Notes: generated by a model from the sequence alone, not told the origin. DNA of 64,000 nt from Plasmopara viticola (GCA_001695595.3 MBPM02000150.1:37194-101193); one strand, 5' to 3'. Positions 12,034 to 24,281 are shown, counted from the stretch's first letter. A program made the numbers and translations.

Positions 12034-12334
12034 TAGACACCACGTCTCCTTTCACAAGTCACTACTTTATACAGATTCTCCGTACTAGTAAAGAAGACTT
12101 TGGAAGCATAAAACGACCCTTCAATAGTCTTAACCGACCTTGCAGGTTCAATCATGTATCCTCAAAAAGGCTTTTTAAAAAGTCAACCTACGAGGCTGAA
12201 CTCTCGCTTCGGTTTTGCATCGTTTACGTCGATTACGTGCTATAGCCATGGGACTAATACGATTGCGCACGAGTTTTTCGTTCTTGTTAGCAAAATGCAA
12301 TAAGACAGCGCGTTATGTGCTAGGATGTAAATCA

Positions 12335-12406
12335 GTCTCCGACGGGACTCGAATCCGCAATCTCCTGCTTCGTAGGCGGATGCCTTATCCATTGGACCAC
12401 GGGGAC
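12335..12406 (-). tRNA. tRNA-Arg(ACG), unit 34, degenerate, no terminator
   Basis: G53A, G41A and C11T; the proximal terminator is interrupted (GATGTAAATC on the plus strand). Confidence 0.45.
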
Positions 12407-12711
12407 GTTTTAGAGACTGCGTCTCCTTTTTCAAGTCACGATCTTAAACAGATCATCAGTACAACTAAAGAGGACTTTGGAAGCATAGAACGACCCTACA
12501 ATAGTCTTAAACGACCTTGCAGCTTCAATCATGTATCCTCACAATGGCTTTTTAAAAAGTCAACCGACGAGGCTGAACTCTAGCTTTGGTTTTGCATCTT
12601 TTACGTAGATTACGCGCTATAGCCATGGGACTAATACAATTGCGCACCAGTTTGTCGTATTTGTTAGCAAAATGCAACAAGACAGCACGTTATGTGTTAG
12701 GATGAAAATCA

Positions 12712-12783
12712 GGCTCCGACGGGACTCGAATCCGCAATCTCCCGCTTCGTAGGCGGATGCCTTATCCATTGGGCCACGAGGAC
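12712..12783 (-). tRNA. tRNA-Arg(ACG), unit 35, degenerate
   Basis: A71C, G53A and C5T (U5-G68 wobble). Confidence 0.5.
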
Positions 12784-13088
12784 GTTTAAGAGACTGCGTC
12801 TCCTTTTTCAAGTCACGACCTTAACCAGATTATCAGTACAAGTAAAGAGGACTTTGGAAGCATAAAACAACCATACAATAGTCTTAAACGACCTTGCAGC
12901 TTTAATCGTGTATCCTCACAATGGCTCTTTTAAAAGTCAACCGACGAGGCTGAACTCTAGCTTTGGTTTTGCATCGTTTACGTCGATTACGCGCTATAAC
13001 CATGGGACTTACACAATTGCGCACGAGTTTGTCGTTCTTGTTAGCAAAATGCAACAAGACAGCACGTTATGTGTTAGGATGAAAATCA

Positions 13089-13160
13089 GGCTCCGACGGG
13101 ACTCGAATCCGCAATCTCCCGCTTCGTAGGCGGATGCCTTATCCATTGGGCCACGGGGAC
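13089..13160 (-). tRNA. tRNA-Arg(ACG), unit 36, degenerate
   Basis: A71C plus G53A, a linked pair of changes shared by most units between 12.7 and 29.4 kb. Confidence 0.55.
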
Positions 13161-13464
13161 GTTTAAGAGACTGCGTCTCCTTTTTCAAGTCATGACCTTA
13201 ACCAGATCATCAGTACAACTAAAGAGGACTTTGGAAGCATAAAACAACCCTACAATAGTCTCAAACGACAATGCAGCTTCAATCATGTATCCTCACAATG
13301 GCTTTTTAAAAGTCAACTGACGAGGCTGAACTCTAGCTTTGGTTTTGCATCGTTTACGTCGATTACGCGCTATAGCCATGGGACTAATACAATTGCGCAC
13401 GAGTTTGTCGTTCTTGTTAGCAAAATGCAACAAAACAGCACGTTATGTGTTAGGATGAATATCA

Positions 13465-13535
13465 GTCTCCGACGGGATTCGAACCCGCATCTCCCGCTTC
13501 GTAGGCGGATGCCTTATCCATTTAGCCACGGGGAC
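13465..13535 (-). tRNA. tRNA-Arg(ACG), unit 37, 71-nt form without terminator
   Basis: Four-base variable loop; D stem CCC to CTA; B box reads GGTTCGAATCC, still within consensus; terminator lost. Confidence 0.55.
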
Positions 13536-13837
13536 TTTTAAACACGTCTCCTTTTTCAAGTCACGACCTTAATTAGATTATCAGTACAAGTAAAGAGGAC
13601 TTTGGAAGCATAAAACAACCCTACAATAGTCTTAAACGACCTTGCAGCTTCAATCATGTATCCTCACAATGGCTTTTTAAAAAAGTCAACCGACGAGGCT
13701 GAACTCTCGCTTTGGCTTTGCATCGTTTACGTCGATTACGTGCTATAGCCATGGGACTAATACAATTGCGCACCAGTTTGTCGTTCTTGTTAGCAAAATG
13801 CAACAAGACAGCACGTTATGTGTTAGGATGAAAATCA

Positions 13838-13907
13838 GGCTCCGACGGGACTCGAATCCGCAATCTCCGCTTCGTAGGCGGATGCCTTATCCATTGGGCC
13901 ACGGGAC
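13838..13907 (-). pseudogene. tRNA-Arg copy, unit 38, two single-base deletions
   Basis: 70 nt: one base lost from the anticodon stem and one from the 5' acceptor strand, with A71C and G53A. Confidence 0.7.
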
Positions 13908-14209
13908 GTTTAGAGACTGCGTCTCGTTTTTCAAGTCACGACCTTAAACAGATTATCAGTACAACTAAAGTTTGGTAGCATAGAAAGACCCATACACAAT
14001 AGTCTTAAACGACCTTGCAGCTTAAATCATGTATCCTCACAATGGCTTTTTAAAAAGTCAACCGACGAGGCTGAACTCTAGCTTTGGTTTTGCATCTTTT
14101 ACGTCGATTACGCGCTATAGCCATGGGACTAATACAATTGCGCACGAGTTTGTCGTTCTTGTTAGCAAAATGCAACAAGACAGCACGTTATGTGTTAGGA
14201 TGAAAATCA

Positions 14210-14281
14210 GGCTCCGACGGGACTCGAATCCGCAATCTCCCGCTTCGTAGGCGGATGCCTTATCCATTGGGCCACGGGGAC
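14210..14281 (-). tRNA. tRNA-Arg(ACG), unit 39, degenerate
   Basis: A71C and G53A only. Confidence 0.55.
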
Positions 14282-14586
14282 GTTTAAGAGACTGCGTCTC
14301 CTTTTTCAAGTCATGACCTTAACCAGATCATCAGTACAACTAAAGAGGACTTTGGAAGCATAAAACAACCCTACAATAGTCTTAAACGACCTTGCAGCTT
14401 CAATCATGTATCCTCACAATGGCTCTTTTAAAAGTCAACCGACGAGGCTGAACTCTCGCTTTGGTTTTGCATCGTTTACGTCGATTACGTGCTATAGCCA
14501 TGGGACTAATACAATTGCGCACCAGTTTGTCGTTCTTGTTAGCAAAATGCAATAAGACAGCACGTTATGTGTTAGGATGAAAATCA

Positions 14587-14658
14587 GTCTCCGACGGGAC
14601 TCGAACCCGCAATCTCCCGCTTCGTAGGCGGATGCCTTATCCATTGGGCCACGGGGAC
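14587..14658 (-). tRNA. tRNA-Arg(ACG), unit 40
   Basis: Exact consensus copy, the only one in the right two thirds of the array; terminator at 14580-14583. Its spacer is of the left-end type (AATAAGACAGC), which suggests gene conversion or exchange from that part. Confidence 0.9.
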
Positions 14659-14962
14659 GTTTAAGAGACTGCGTCTCTTTTTCAAGTCACGACCTTAACC
14701 AGATTATCAGTACAACTAAAGAGGACTTTGGAAGCATAAAACAACCCTACAATAGTCTTAAACGACCTTGCAGCTTAAATCATGTATCCTCACAATGGCT
14801 TTTTAAAAAGTCAACCGACGAGGCTGAACTCTCGCTTTGGTTTTGCATCGTTTACGTCGATTACGTGCTATAGCCATGAGACTAATACAATTGCGCACCA
14901 GTTTGTCGTTCTTGTTAGCAAAATGCAACAAGACAGCACGTTATGTGTTAGGATGAAAATCA

Positions 14963-15034
14963 GGCTCCGACGGGACTCGAATCCGCAATCTCCTGCTTCG
15001 TAGGCGGATGCCTTATCCATTGGGCCACGGGGAC
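14963..15034 (-). tRNA. tRNA-Arg(ACG), unit 41, degenerate
   Basis: A71C, G53A, G41A. Confidence 0.5.
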
Positions 15035-15339
15035 GTTTTAGAGACCGCGTCTCCTTTTTCAAGTCACGACCTTAAACAGATTATCAGTACAACTAAAGAG
15101 GACTTTGGTAGCATAGAAAGACCCTACAATAGTCTTAAACGACCTTGCAGCATCAATCACGTATCCTCACAATGGCTTTTTAAAAAGTCAACCGACGAGG
15201 CTGAACTCTAGCTTTGGTTTTGCATCTTTTACGTCGATTACGCGCTATAGCCATGGGACTAATACAATTGCGCACGAGTTTGTCGTTCTTGTTAGCAAAA
15301 TGCAACAAGACAGCACGTTATGTGTTAGGATGAAAATCA

Positions 15340-15411
15340 GGCTCCGACGGGACTCGAATCCGCAGTCTCCCGCTTCGTAGGCGGATGCCTTATCCATTGG
15401 GCCACGGGGAC
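15340..15411 (-). tRNA. tRNA-Arg(ACG), unit 42, degenerate
   Basis: A71C, G53A, T47C. Duplicated as unit 46, 1462 bp to the right. Confidence 0.5.
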
Positions 15412-15718
15412 GTTTAAGAGACTGCGTCTCCTTTTTCAAGTCATGACCTTAACCAGATCATCAGTACAACTAAAGAGGACTTTGGAAGCATAAAACAACC
15501 CTACAATAGTCTCAAACGACCTTGCAGCTTCAATCATGTATCCTCACAATGGCTCTTTTAAAAAAGTCAACCGACGAGGCTGAACTCTCGCTTTGGCTTT
15601 GCATCGTTTACGTCGATTACGTGCTATAGCCATGGGACTAATACAATTGCGCACCAGTTTGTCGTTCTTGTTAGCAAAATGCAATAAGACAGCACGTTAT
15701 GTGTTAGGATGAAAATCA

Positions 15719-15789
15719 GTCTCCGACGGGACTCGAACCCGCAATCTCCCGCTTCGTAGGCGGATGCCTTATCCATTGGGCCACGGGAC
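15719..15789 (-). tRNA. tRNA-Arg(ACG), unit 43, acceptor one base short
   Basis: Consensus throughout except that one C is missing from the 5' acceptor strand. Confidence 0.65.
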
Positions 15790-16058
15790 GTTTTGAGACC
15801 GCGTCTCCTTTTTCAAGTCAAGACCTTAACTAATTATCAGTACAACTAAAGAGGACTTTGGAAGCATAAAACGACCCTACAATAGTCTTAAACGACGTTG
15901 CAGCTTTGATCATGTATCCTCACAATGGCTTTTTGGTTTTGCATCGTTTACGTCGATTATGTGCTATAGCCATGGGACTAATACGATTGCGCACGAGTTT
16001 GTTGATCTTGTTAGCAAAATGCAATAAGACAGCACGTTATGTGCTAGGATGAAAATCA

Positions 16059-16130
16059 GGCTCCGACGGGACTCGAATCCGCAATCTCCCGCTTCGTAGG
16101 CGGATGCCTTATCCATTGGGCCACGGGGAC
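16059..16130 (-). tRNA. tRNA-Arg(ACG), unit 44, degenerate
   Basis: A71C and G53A. Confidence 0.55.
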
Positions 16131-16424
16131 GTTTTAAAGACCACGTCTCCTTTTTCAAGTCACTACCTTAAACAGATTATCAGTACAAGAAAAGAGGATT
16201 TCGAAAGCATAATACGACCCTACAATAGTCTTAAACGACCTTGCAGCTTTAATCATGTATCCTCAAATAGCATTTTATAAAGTCAACCGACGAGGCTGAG
16301 TCTCGCTTCGGTCATGCATCGGTTACGTGCTATAGCCATGGGACTAATACAATTGCGCATGAGTTTGTCGTTCTTGTTAGCAAAATGCAATAAGACAGCA
16401 CGTTATGTATTAGGATGAAAATCA

Positions 16425-16496
16425 GTCTTCGACGGGACTCGAACCCGCAATCTCCTGCTTCGTAGGCGGATGCCTTATCCATTGGGCCACGGGGAA
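16425..16496 (-). tRNA. tRNA-Arg(ACG), unit 45, degenerate
   Basis: G1T, G68A and G41A; both acceptor and anticodon stems damaged. Near-identical to unit 51. Confidence 0.45.
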
Positions 16497-16801
16497 GTTT
16501 TAGAGACCGCGTTTCCTTTTTCAAGTCACGACCTTAAACAGATTATCAGTACAACTAAAGAGGACTTTGGTAGCATAGAAAGACCCTACAATAGTCTTAA
16601 ACGACCTTGCAGCATCAATCACGTATCCTCACAATGGCTTTTTAAAAAGTCAACCGACGAGGCTGAACTCTAGCTTTGGTTTTGCATCTTTTACGTCGAT
16701 TACGCGCTATAGCCATGGGACTAATACAATTGCGCACGAGTTTGTCGTTCTTGTTAGCAAAATGCAACAAGACAGCACGTTATGTGTTAGGATGAAAATC
16801 A

Positions 16802-16873
16802 GGCTCCGACGGGACTCGAATCCGCAGTCTCCCGCTTCGTAGGCGGATGCCTTATCCATTGGGCCACGGGGAC
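16802..16873 (-). tRNA. tRNA-Arg(ACG), unit 46, degenerate
   Basis: A71C, G53A, T47C; copy of unit 42. Confidence 0.5.
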
Positions 16874-17179
16874 GTTTAAGAGACTGCGTCTCCTTTTTCA
16901 AGTCATGACCTTAACCAGATCATCAGTACAACTAAAGAGGACTTTGGAAGCATAAAACAACCCTACAATAGTCTCAAACGACCTTGCAGCTTAAATCATG
17001 TATCCTCATAATGGCTTTTTAAAAAAGTCAACCGACGAGGCTGAACTCTCGCTTTGGCTTTGCATCGTTTACGTCGATTACGTGCTATAGCCATGGGACT
17101 AATACAATTGCGCACCAGTTTGTCGTTCTTGTTAGCAAAATGCAATACGACAGCACTTTATGTGTTAGGATGAAAATCA

Positions 17180-17251
17180 GTCTCCGACGGGACTCGAACC
17201 CGTAATCTCCCGCTTCGTAGGCGGATGCCTTATCCATTGGGCCACGGGAAC
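17180..17251 (-). tRNA. tRNA-Arg(ACG), unit 47, variant
   Basis: C3T (wobble with G70) and G49A, which turns the G49-U65 wobble into an A-U pair; boxes and terminator intact. Copy of unit 43's position in the 1.46-kb repeat. Confidence 0.7.
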
Positions 17252-17522
17252 GTTTTTGAGACCGCGTCTCCTTTTTCAAGTCAAGACCTAAACTAAATTA
17301 TTAGTACAACTAAAGAGGACTTTGGAAGCATAAAACGACCCTACAATAGTCTTAAACGACGTTGGAGCTTTGATCATGTATCCTCACAATGGCTTTTTGG
17401 TTTTGCATCGTTTACGTCGATTATGTGCTATAGCCATGGGACTAATACGATTGCGCACGAGTTTGTTGATCTTGTTAGCAAAATGCAATAAGACAGCACG
17501 TTATGTGCTAAGATGAAAATCA

Positions 17523-17594
17523 GGCTCCGACGGGACTCGAATCCGCAATCTCCCGCTTCGTAGGCGGATGCCTTATCCATTGGGCCACGGGGAC
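17523..17594 (-). tRNA. tRNA-Arg(ACG), unit 48, degenerate
   Basis: A71C and G53A; copy of unit 44. Confidence 0.55.
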
Positions 17595-17890
17595 GTTTTA
17601 AAGACCACGTCTCCTTTTTCAAGTCACTACCTTAAACAGATTATCAGTACAAGAAAAGAGGATTTCGAAAGCATAAAACGACCCTACAATAGTCTTAAAC
17701 GACCTTGCAGCTTTAATCATGTATCCTCAAAATAGCATTTTATAAAGTCAACCGACGAGGCTGAGGTCTCGCTTCGGTCATGCATCGGTTACGTGCTATA
17801 GCCATGGGTCTAATACAATTGCGCATGGGTTTGTCGTTCTTGTTAGCAAAATGCAATAAGACAGCACGTTATGTATTAGGATGAAAATCA

Positions 17891-17962
17891 GTCTTCGACG
17901 GGACTCGAACCCGCAATCTCCCGCTTCGTAGGCGGATTCCTTATCCATTGGGCCACGGGGAC
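17891..17962 (-). tRNA. tRNA-Arg(ACG), unit 49, degenerate
   Basis: G68A and C25A (opens D-stem pair 10-25). First of a 368-bp tandem series. Confidence 0.5.
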
Positions 17963-18258
17963 GTTTTAAAGACCACGTCTCCTTTTTCAAGTCACTACCT
18001 TAAACAGATTATCAGTACAAGAAAAGAGGATTTCGAAAGCATAAAACGACCCTACAATAGTCTTAAACGACCTTGCAGCTTTAATCATGTATCCTCAAAA
18101 TAGCATTTTATAAAGTCAACCGACGAGGCTGAGGTCTCGCTTCGGTCATGCATCGGTTACGTGCTATAGCCATGGGTCTAATACAATTGCGCATGGGTTT
18201 GTCGTTCTTGTTAGCAAAATGCAATAAGACAGCACGTTATGTATTAGGATGAAAATCA

Positions 18259-18330
18259 GTCTTCGACGGGACTCGAACCCGCAATCTCCCGCTTCGTAGG
18301 CGGATTCCTTATCCATTGGGCCACGGGGAC
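18259..18330 (-). tRNA. tRNA-Arg(ACG), unit 50, degenerate
   Basis: G68A and C25A, the same tRNA as unit 49. Confidence 0.5.
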
Positions 18331-18627
18331 GTTTTAAAGACCACGTCTCCTTTTTTCAAGTCACTACCTTAAACAGATTATCAGTACAAGAAAAGAGGAT
18401 TTCGAAAGCATAAAACGACCCTACAATAGTCTTAAACGACCTTGCAGCTTTAATCATGTATCCTCAAAATAGCATTTTATAAAGTCAACCGACGAGGCTG
18501 AGGTCTCGCTTCGGTCATGCATCGGTTACGTGCTATAGCCATGGGACTAATACAATTGCGCATGAGTTTGTCGTTCTTGTTAGCAAAATGCAATAAGACA
18601 GCACGTTATGTATTAGGATGAAAATCA

Positions 18628-18699
18628 GTCTTCGACGGGACTCGAACCCGCAATCTCCTGCTTCGTAGGCGGATGCCTTATCCATTGGGCCACGGGGAA
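18628..18699 (-). tRNA. tRNA-Arg(ACG), unit 51, degenerate
   Basis: G1T, G68A, G41A; matches unit 45. Confidence 0.45.
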
Positions 18700-19004
18700 G
18701 TTTTAGAGACCGCGTTTCCTTTTTCAAGTCACGACCTTAAACAGATTATCAGTACAACTAAAGAGGACTTTGGTAGCATAGAAAGACCCTACAATAGTCT
18801 TAAACGACCTTGCAGCATCAATCACGTATCCTCACAATGGCTTTTTAAAAAGTCAACCGACGAGGCTGAACTCTAGCTTTGGTTTTGCATCTTTTACGTC
18901 GATTACGCGCTATAGCCATGGGACTAATACAATTGCGCACGAGTTTGTCGTTCTTGTTAGCAAAATGCAATAAGACAGCACGTTATGTGTTAGGATGAAA
19001 ATCA

Positions 19005-19076
19005 GGCTCCGACGGGACTCGAACCCGCAATCTCTCGCTTCGTAGGCGGATGCCTTATATATTTGGCCACGGGGAC
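19005..19076 (-). pseudogene. tRNA-Arg copy, unit 52, D loop destroyed
   Basis: A71C, G42A, C13A and loss of both G18 and G19. Confidence 0.6.
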
Positions 19077-19375
19077 GATTTAGAGACTGCGACTCCTTTT
19101 TCAAGTCACGACCTAAACCAGATTATCAGTACAACTAAAGAGGACTTTAGAAGCATGAAACAACCATACAATAGTCTTAAACGACCTTGCAGCTTTAATC
19201 GTGTATCCTCACAATGGCTCTTTTAAAAGTCAACCGACGAGGCTGAACTCTCGCTTTGGTTTTGCATCGTTTACGTCGCTTACGTGCTAAAGCCACGGAA
19301 CTAATTCAATTGCGCATCAGTTTGTCGTTCTTGGTATGCAAAAAGACAGCGCGTTATGTGCTAGGATGAAAATCA

Positions 19376-19411
19376 GTCTCCGACGGGACTCGAACCCGCA
19401 ATCTTTCGCTT
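19376..19411 (-). pseudogene. 3'-half tRNA-Arg, unit 53
   Basis: Same deletion as unit 5 but with the standard T loop (CGAACCC). Copied as unit 66, 4870 bp to the right. Confidence 0.85.
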
Positions 19412-19712
19412 TAGACACCACGTCTCCTTTCTCAAGTCACTACTTTATACAGATTGTCCGTACTAGTAAAGGGGACTTTGGAAGCATAAAACGACCCTTC
19501 AATAGTCGTAAGCGACCTTGCAGCTTTGATCATGTATCCTCACAAGAGCTTTTTAAAAAGGCAACCTACGAGGCTGTACTCTCGCTTCGGTTTTGCATCG
19601 TTTACGTCGATTTCGTGCTATAGCCATGGGACTAATCCGATTGCGCACCAGTTTGTCGTTCTTGTTGGCAAAATGCAATAAGATAGCACGTTATGTGTTA
19701 GGATGAAAATCA

Positions 19713-19784
19713 GTCTCCGACGGGACTCGAATCCGCAATCTCCCGCTTCGTAGGCGGATGCCTTATCCATAGGGCCACGGGGAC
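19713..19784 (-). tRNA. tRNA-Arg(ACG), unit 54, degenerate
   Basis: G53A and A14T. Confidence 0.5.
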
Positions 19785-20088
19785 GTTTAAGAGACTGCGT
19801 CTCCTTTTTCAAAACACGACCTTAATTAGATTATCAGTACAACTAAAGAAAACTTTAGAAGCACAAACTAACCCTACAATAGTCTCAAACGACGTTGCAG
19901 CTTCGATCATGTATCCTCACAATGGCTTTTTGAAAAGTCAACTGACGAGGCTGAACTCTAGCTTTGGTTTTGCATCGCTTACGTCGATTACGCGCTATAA
20001 CCATGGGACTAATACAATTGCGCACGAGTTTGTCGTTCTTGTTAGCAAAATGCAATAAGACAGCACGTTATGTGTTAGGATGATATCA

Positions 20089-20159
20089 GTCTCCGACGGG
20101 ACTCGAACCCGCATCTCCCGCTTCGTAGGCGGATGCCTTATCCCTTATTCCACGGGGAC
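20089..20159 (-). pseudogene. tRNA-Arg copy, unit 55, 71-nt form
   Basis: Four-base variable loop, D-arm bases 11-16 replaced, terminator lost (GATGATATC on the plus strand). Confidence 0.6.
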
Positions 20160-20463
20160 CTTTTAAAGACCACGTCTCCTTTTTCAAGTTACGACCTTAA
20201 CTACATTATCAGTACAAGTAACGAGACTTCGGAAGCATAAATCAACCCTACAATAGTCTTAAACGACCTTGCAGCTTCAATCATGTATCCTCACAATGGC
20301 TTTTTTAAAAGTCAACCGACGGGGCTGAAGTCTCGCTTTGGTTTTGCATCGTTTACGTCGATTACGTGCTATAGCTATGGGACTAATTCAATTGCGCACG
20401 CGTTTGTCGTTCTTGTTAGCAAAATGCAATAAGATAGCACGTTATGTGTTAGGATGAAAATCA

Positions 20464-20535
20464 GGCTCCGACGGGACTCGAACCCGCAATCTCTCGCTTC
20501 GTAGGCGGATGCCTTATCCATTGGGCCACGGGGAC
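20464..20535 (-). tRNA. tRNA-Arg(ACG), unit 56, variant
   Basis: A71C and G42A; B box intact. Confidence 0.6.
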
Positions 20536-20834
20536 GTTTTAAAGACCACGTCTCCTTTTTCAAGTCACTACCTTAATTAGATTATCAGTACAACAAAAAA
20601 GAACTTTGGAAGCATAAAACAACCCTACAATGGTCTTAAACGACCTTGCAGCTTTAATCGTGTATCCTCACAATGGCTCTTTTAAAAGTCAACCGACGAG
20701 GCTGAAGTCTCGCTTTGGTTTTGCAACGTTTACGTCGATTACGTGCTATAGCCATGGGACTAATACAATTGCGCACCAGTTTGTCGTTCTTGGTATGCAA
20801 AAAGACAGCGCGTTATGTGCTAGGATGAAAATCA

Positions 20835-20906
20835 GTCTCCGACGGGACTTGAACCCGCAATCTCCCGCTTCGTAGGCGGATGCCTTATCCATTGGGCCAC
20901 GGGGAC
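20835..20906 (-). tRNA. tRNA-Arg(ACG), unit 57
   Basis: Only change is G57A in the T loop, the T-loop type otherwise typical of the half-tRNA units; all stems as in the consensus. Confidence 0.85.
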
Positions 20907-21204
20907 GTTTGAAAGTCCACGTCTCCTTTTCAAGTCACGACCTTAACTAGATTATCAGTACAAGAAAAGAGGAGTTCAAAATCATAAAACAACCCTACAA
21001 TAGTCTTAAACGACCTTGCAGCTTAAATCGTGTATCCTCACAATGGCTTTTTGAAAAGTCAACCGACGAGGCTGAAGTCTCGCTTTGGTTTTGCAACGTT
21101 TACGTCGATTACGTGCTATAGCCATGGGACTAATACAATTGCGCACCAGTTTGTCGTTCTTGGTATGCAAAAAGACAGCGCGTTATGTGCTAGGATGAAA
21201 ATCA

Positions 21205-21240
21205 GTCTCCGACGGGACTTGAACCCGCAATCTTTCGCTT
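21205..21240 (-). pseudogene. 3'-half tRNA-Arg, unit 58
   Basis: Same deletion as unit 5, directly right of a full-length unit with the same spacer type. Confidence 0.85.
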
Positions 21241-21540
21241 TAGACACCACGTCTCCTTTCTCAAGTCACTACTTTATACAGATTGTCCGTACTAGTAAAG
21301 AGGACTTTGGAAGCATAAAACGACCCTTCAATAGTTTGACCGACCTTGCAGCTTTGATCATGTATCCTCACAAGAGCTTTTTAAAAAGTCAACCTACGAG
21401 GCTGTACTCTCGCTTTGGTTTTGCATCGTTTACGTCGATTACGTGCTATAGCCATGGGACTAATACGATTGCGCACGAGTTTGTCGTTCTTGTTTGCGAA
21501 ATGCAATAAGACAGCGCGTTATGTGCTAGGAGGAAAATCA

Positions 21541-21612
21541 GTCTTCGACGGGACTCGAATCCGCAATCTCCCGCTTCGTAGGCGGATGCCTTATCCATTG
21601 GGCCACGGGGAC
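21541..21612 (-). tRNA. tRNA-Arg(ACG), unit 59, degenerate
   Basis: G68A and G53A; terminator retained in AGGAAAATC context. Confidence 0.5.
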
Positions 21613-21918
21613 GATTTAGAGACTGCGTCTCCTTTTTCAAGTCATGACCTTAACCAGATCATCAGTACAACTAAAGAGGACTTTGGAAGCATAAAACAAT
21701 CCTACAATAGTCTTTAACGACCTTGCAGCTTCAATCATGTATCCTCACAATGGCTTTTTAAAAAAGTCAACCGACGAGGCTGAACTCTAGCTTTGGTTTT
21801 GCATCTTTTACGTTGATTACGCGCTATAGCCATGGGACTAATACAATTGCGCACCAGTTTGTCGTTCTTGTTAGCAAAATGCAACAAGACAGCACGTTAT
21901 GTGTTAGGATGAAAATCA

Positions 21919-21990
21919 GGCTCCGACGGGACTCGAATCCGCAATCTCCTGCTACGTAGGCGGATGCCTTATCCATCGGGCCACGGGGAC
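21919..21990 (-). tRNA. tRNA-Arg(ACG), unit 60, degenerate
   Basis: A71C, G53A, G41A, A14G, and A37T next to the anticodon. Confidence 0.4.
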
Positions 21991-22295
21991 GTTTTAGAGA
22001 CTGCGTCTCCTTTTTCAAGTCACGACCTTAACCAGATTATCAGTACAACTAAAGAGGACTTTGGTAGCATAGAAAGATCCTACAATAGTCTCAAACGACC
22101 TTGCAGCTTCAATCATGTATCCTCACAATGGCTTTTTAAAAAGTCGACCGACGAGGCTGAACTCTAGCTTTGGTTTTGCATCGTTTACGTCGATTACGCG
22201 CTATAGCCATGGTACTAATACAATTGCGCACCAGTTTGTCATTCTTGTTAGCAAAATGCAACAAGACAGCACGTTATGTGTTAGGATGAAAATCA

Positions 22296-22367
22296 GGCTC
22301 CGACGGGACTCGAATCCGCAATCTCCCGCTTCGTAGGCGGATGCCTTAACCATTGGGCTACGGGGAC
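22296..22367 (-). tRNA. tRNA-Arg(ACG), unit 61, degenerate
   Basis: A71C, G53A, G9A, A20T. Confidence 0.45.
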
Positions 22368-22671
22368 GTTTAAGAGACTGCGTCTCCTTTTTCAAGTCAC
22401 GACTTTGACCAGATTATCAGTACAACTAAAGAGGACTTTGGAAGCATAAAACAACCCAACAATAGTCTCAAACGACGTTGCAGCTTCAATCATGTATCCT
22501 CACAATGGCTTTTTAAAAGTCAACTGACGAGGCTGAACTCTAGCTTTGGTTTTGCATCGTTTACGTCGATTACGCGCTATAACCATGGGACTAACACAAT
22601 TGCGCACGAGTTTGTCGTTCTTGTTAGCAAAATGCAACAAGACAGCACGTTATGTGTTAGGATGAATATCA

Positions 22672-22742
22672 GTCTCCGACGGGACTCGAACCCGCATCTC
22701 CCGCTTCGTAGGCGGATGCCTTATCCATTTAGCCACGGGGAC
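22672..22742 (-). tRNA. tRNA-Arg(ACG), unit 62, 71-nt form without terminator
   Basis: Four-base variable loop, D stem CTA, B box intact, terminator lost. Confidence 0.55.
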
Positions 22743-23011
22743 CTTTTAAACCACGTCTCCTTTTTCAAGTTTCGACCTTAACCAGATTATCAGTACAAGT
22801 AAAGAAAACTTTGGAAGCATAAAACAACCCTTCAATAGTCTTAAACGACCTTGCAGCTTATATCATGAATACTTCCAATGGCGTTTTGGTTTTGCATCGT
22901 TTACGTCGATTACGTGCTATAGCCATGGGACTAATACGATTGCGCACAAGTTTGTTGTTCTTGTTAGCAAAATGCAATAAGACAGCACGTTATGTGCTAA
23001 GATGAAAATCA

Positions 23012-23083
23012 GGCTCCGACGGGACTCGAATCCGCAATCTCCCGCTTCGTAGGCGGATGCCTTATCCATTGGGCCACGGGGAC
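23012..23083 (-). tRNA. tRNA-Arg(ACG), unit 63, degenerate
   Basis: A71C and G53A. Confidence 0.55.
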
Positions 23084-23379
23084 GTTTGAAAGACCACGTC
23101 TCCTTTTTCAAGTCACTACCTTAAACAGATTATCAGTACAAGAAAAGAGGATTTCGAAAGCATAAAACGACCCTACAATAGTCTTAAACGACCTTGCAGC
23201 TTTAATCATGTATCCTCAAAATAGCATTTTATAAAGTCAACCGACGAGGCTGAGGTCTCGCTTCGGTCATGCATCGGTTACGTGCTATAGCCATGGGACT
23301 AATACAATTGCGCATGAGTTTGTCGTTCTTGTTAGCAAAATGCAATAAGACAGCACGTTATGTCTTAGGATGAAAATCA

Positions 23380-23451
23380 GTCTTCGACGGGACTCGAACC
23401 CGCAATCTCCCGCTTCGTAGGCGGATTCCTTATCCATCTGGCCTCGCGGGC
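23380..23451 (-). pseudogene. tRNA-Arg copy, unit 64, broken acceptor
   Basis: G68A, C25A and a scrambled 5' acceptor strand (CTCGCGGGCA on the plus strand). It is followed by about 300 bp of spacer that has lost its tRNA (23452-23760). Confidence 0.65.
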
Positions 23452-23874
23452 AACTTTAGAGACCACGTCATCTCACTCAAGTCACTACCTTAACCAGATT
23501 ATCAGTACAACTAAAGAGGACTTTGGAAGCATAAAACGACCCTTCAATAGTCTTAAACGACCTTGCAGCTTTAATCATGTATCCTCACAATTGCATCTCA
23601 AAAAGCCAACCGACGAGGCTAAATCTCGCTTTGGTAACACCTTAACCAGATTATCAGTACAAGTAAAGAGGACTTTGGAAGCATAAAACAACCCAACAAT
23701 AGTCTTAAACGACCTTGCAACTTTAATCATGTATCATCACAATGGCTTTTTGGTTTGCATCGCTTACGTCGATTACGTGCTATAGCCATGAGACTAATAC
23801 AATTGCGCACCAGTTTGTCGTTCTTGTTAGTAAAATGCAATAAGACAGCACGTTATGTGTTAGGATGAAAATCA

Positions 23875-23946
23875 GGCTCCGACGGGACTCGAACCCGCAA
23901 TCTCTCGCTTCGTAGGCGGATGCCTTATCCATTGGGCCACGGGGAC
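23875..23946 (-). tRNA. tRNA-Arg(ACG), unit 65, variant
   Basis: A71C and G42A. Confidence 0.6.
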
Positions 23947-24245
23947 GATTTAGAGACTGCGACTCCTTTTTCAAGTCACGACCTAAACCAGATTATCAGT
24001 ACAACTAAAGAGAACTTTAAAAGCATAAAACAACCCTACAATAGTCTCAAACGACGTTGGAGCTTCAATCATGTATCCTAACAATGGCTTTTTGAAAAGT
24101 CAACCGACGAGGCTGAACTCTCGCTTTGGTTTTGCATCGTTTACGTCGCTTACGTGCTAAAGCCACGGAACTAATTCAATTGCGCATCAGTTTGTCGTTC
24201 TTGGTATGCAAAAAGACAGCGCGTTATGTGCTAGGATGAAAATCA

Positions 24246-24281
24246 GTCTCCGACGGGACTCGAACCCGCAATCTTTCGCTT
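24246..24281 (-). pseudogene. 3'-half tRNA-Arg, unit 66
   Basis: Copy of unit 53 in the 4.87-kb-spaced repeat. Confidence 0.85.

Larger units (their letters stand above)
14963..17890. repeat. 1.46-kb four-unit tandem duplication
   Basis: Units 41-44 and 45-48 correspond pairwise: tRNA starts 15340/16802, 15719/17180 and 16059/17523 differ by 1461-1464 bp and share private changes such as T47C and the spacer TTGTTGATCTTG. Confidence 0.85.
17640..18730. repeat. 368-bp tandem triplication
   Basis: Three consecutive units with tRNA starts 17891, 18259 and 18628 share the spacer change GAAAAGAGGATTTCGAAAGC and the CATGCATCGGTTACGTGC deletion form; the first two are almost identical end to end. 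Confidence 0.88.
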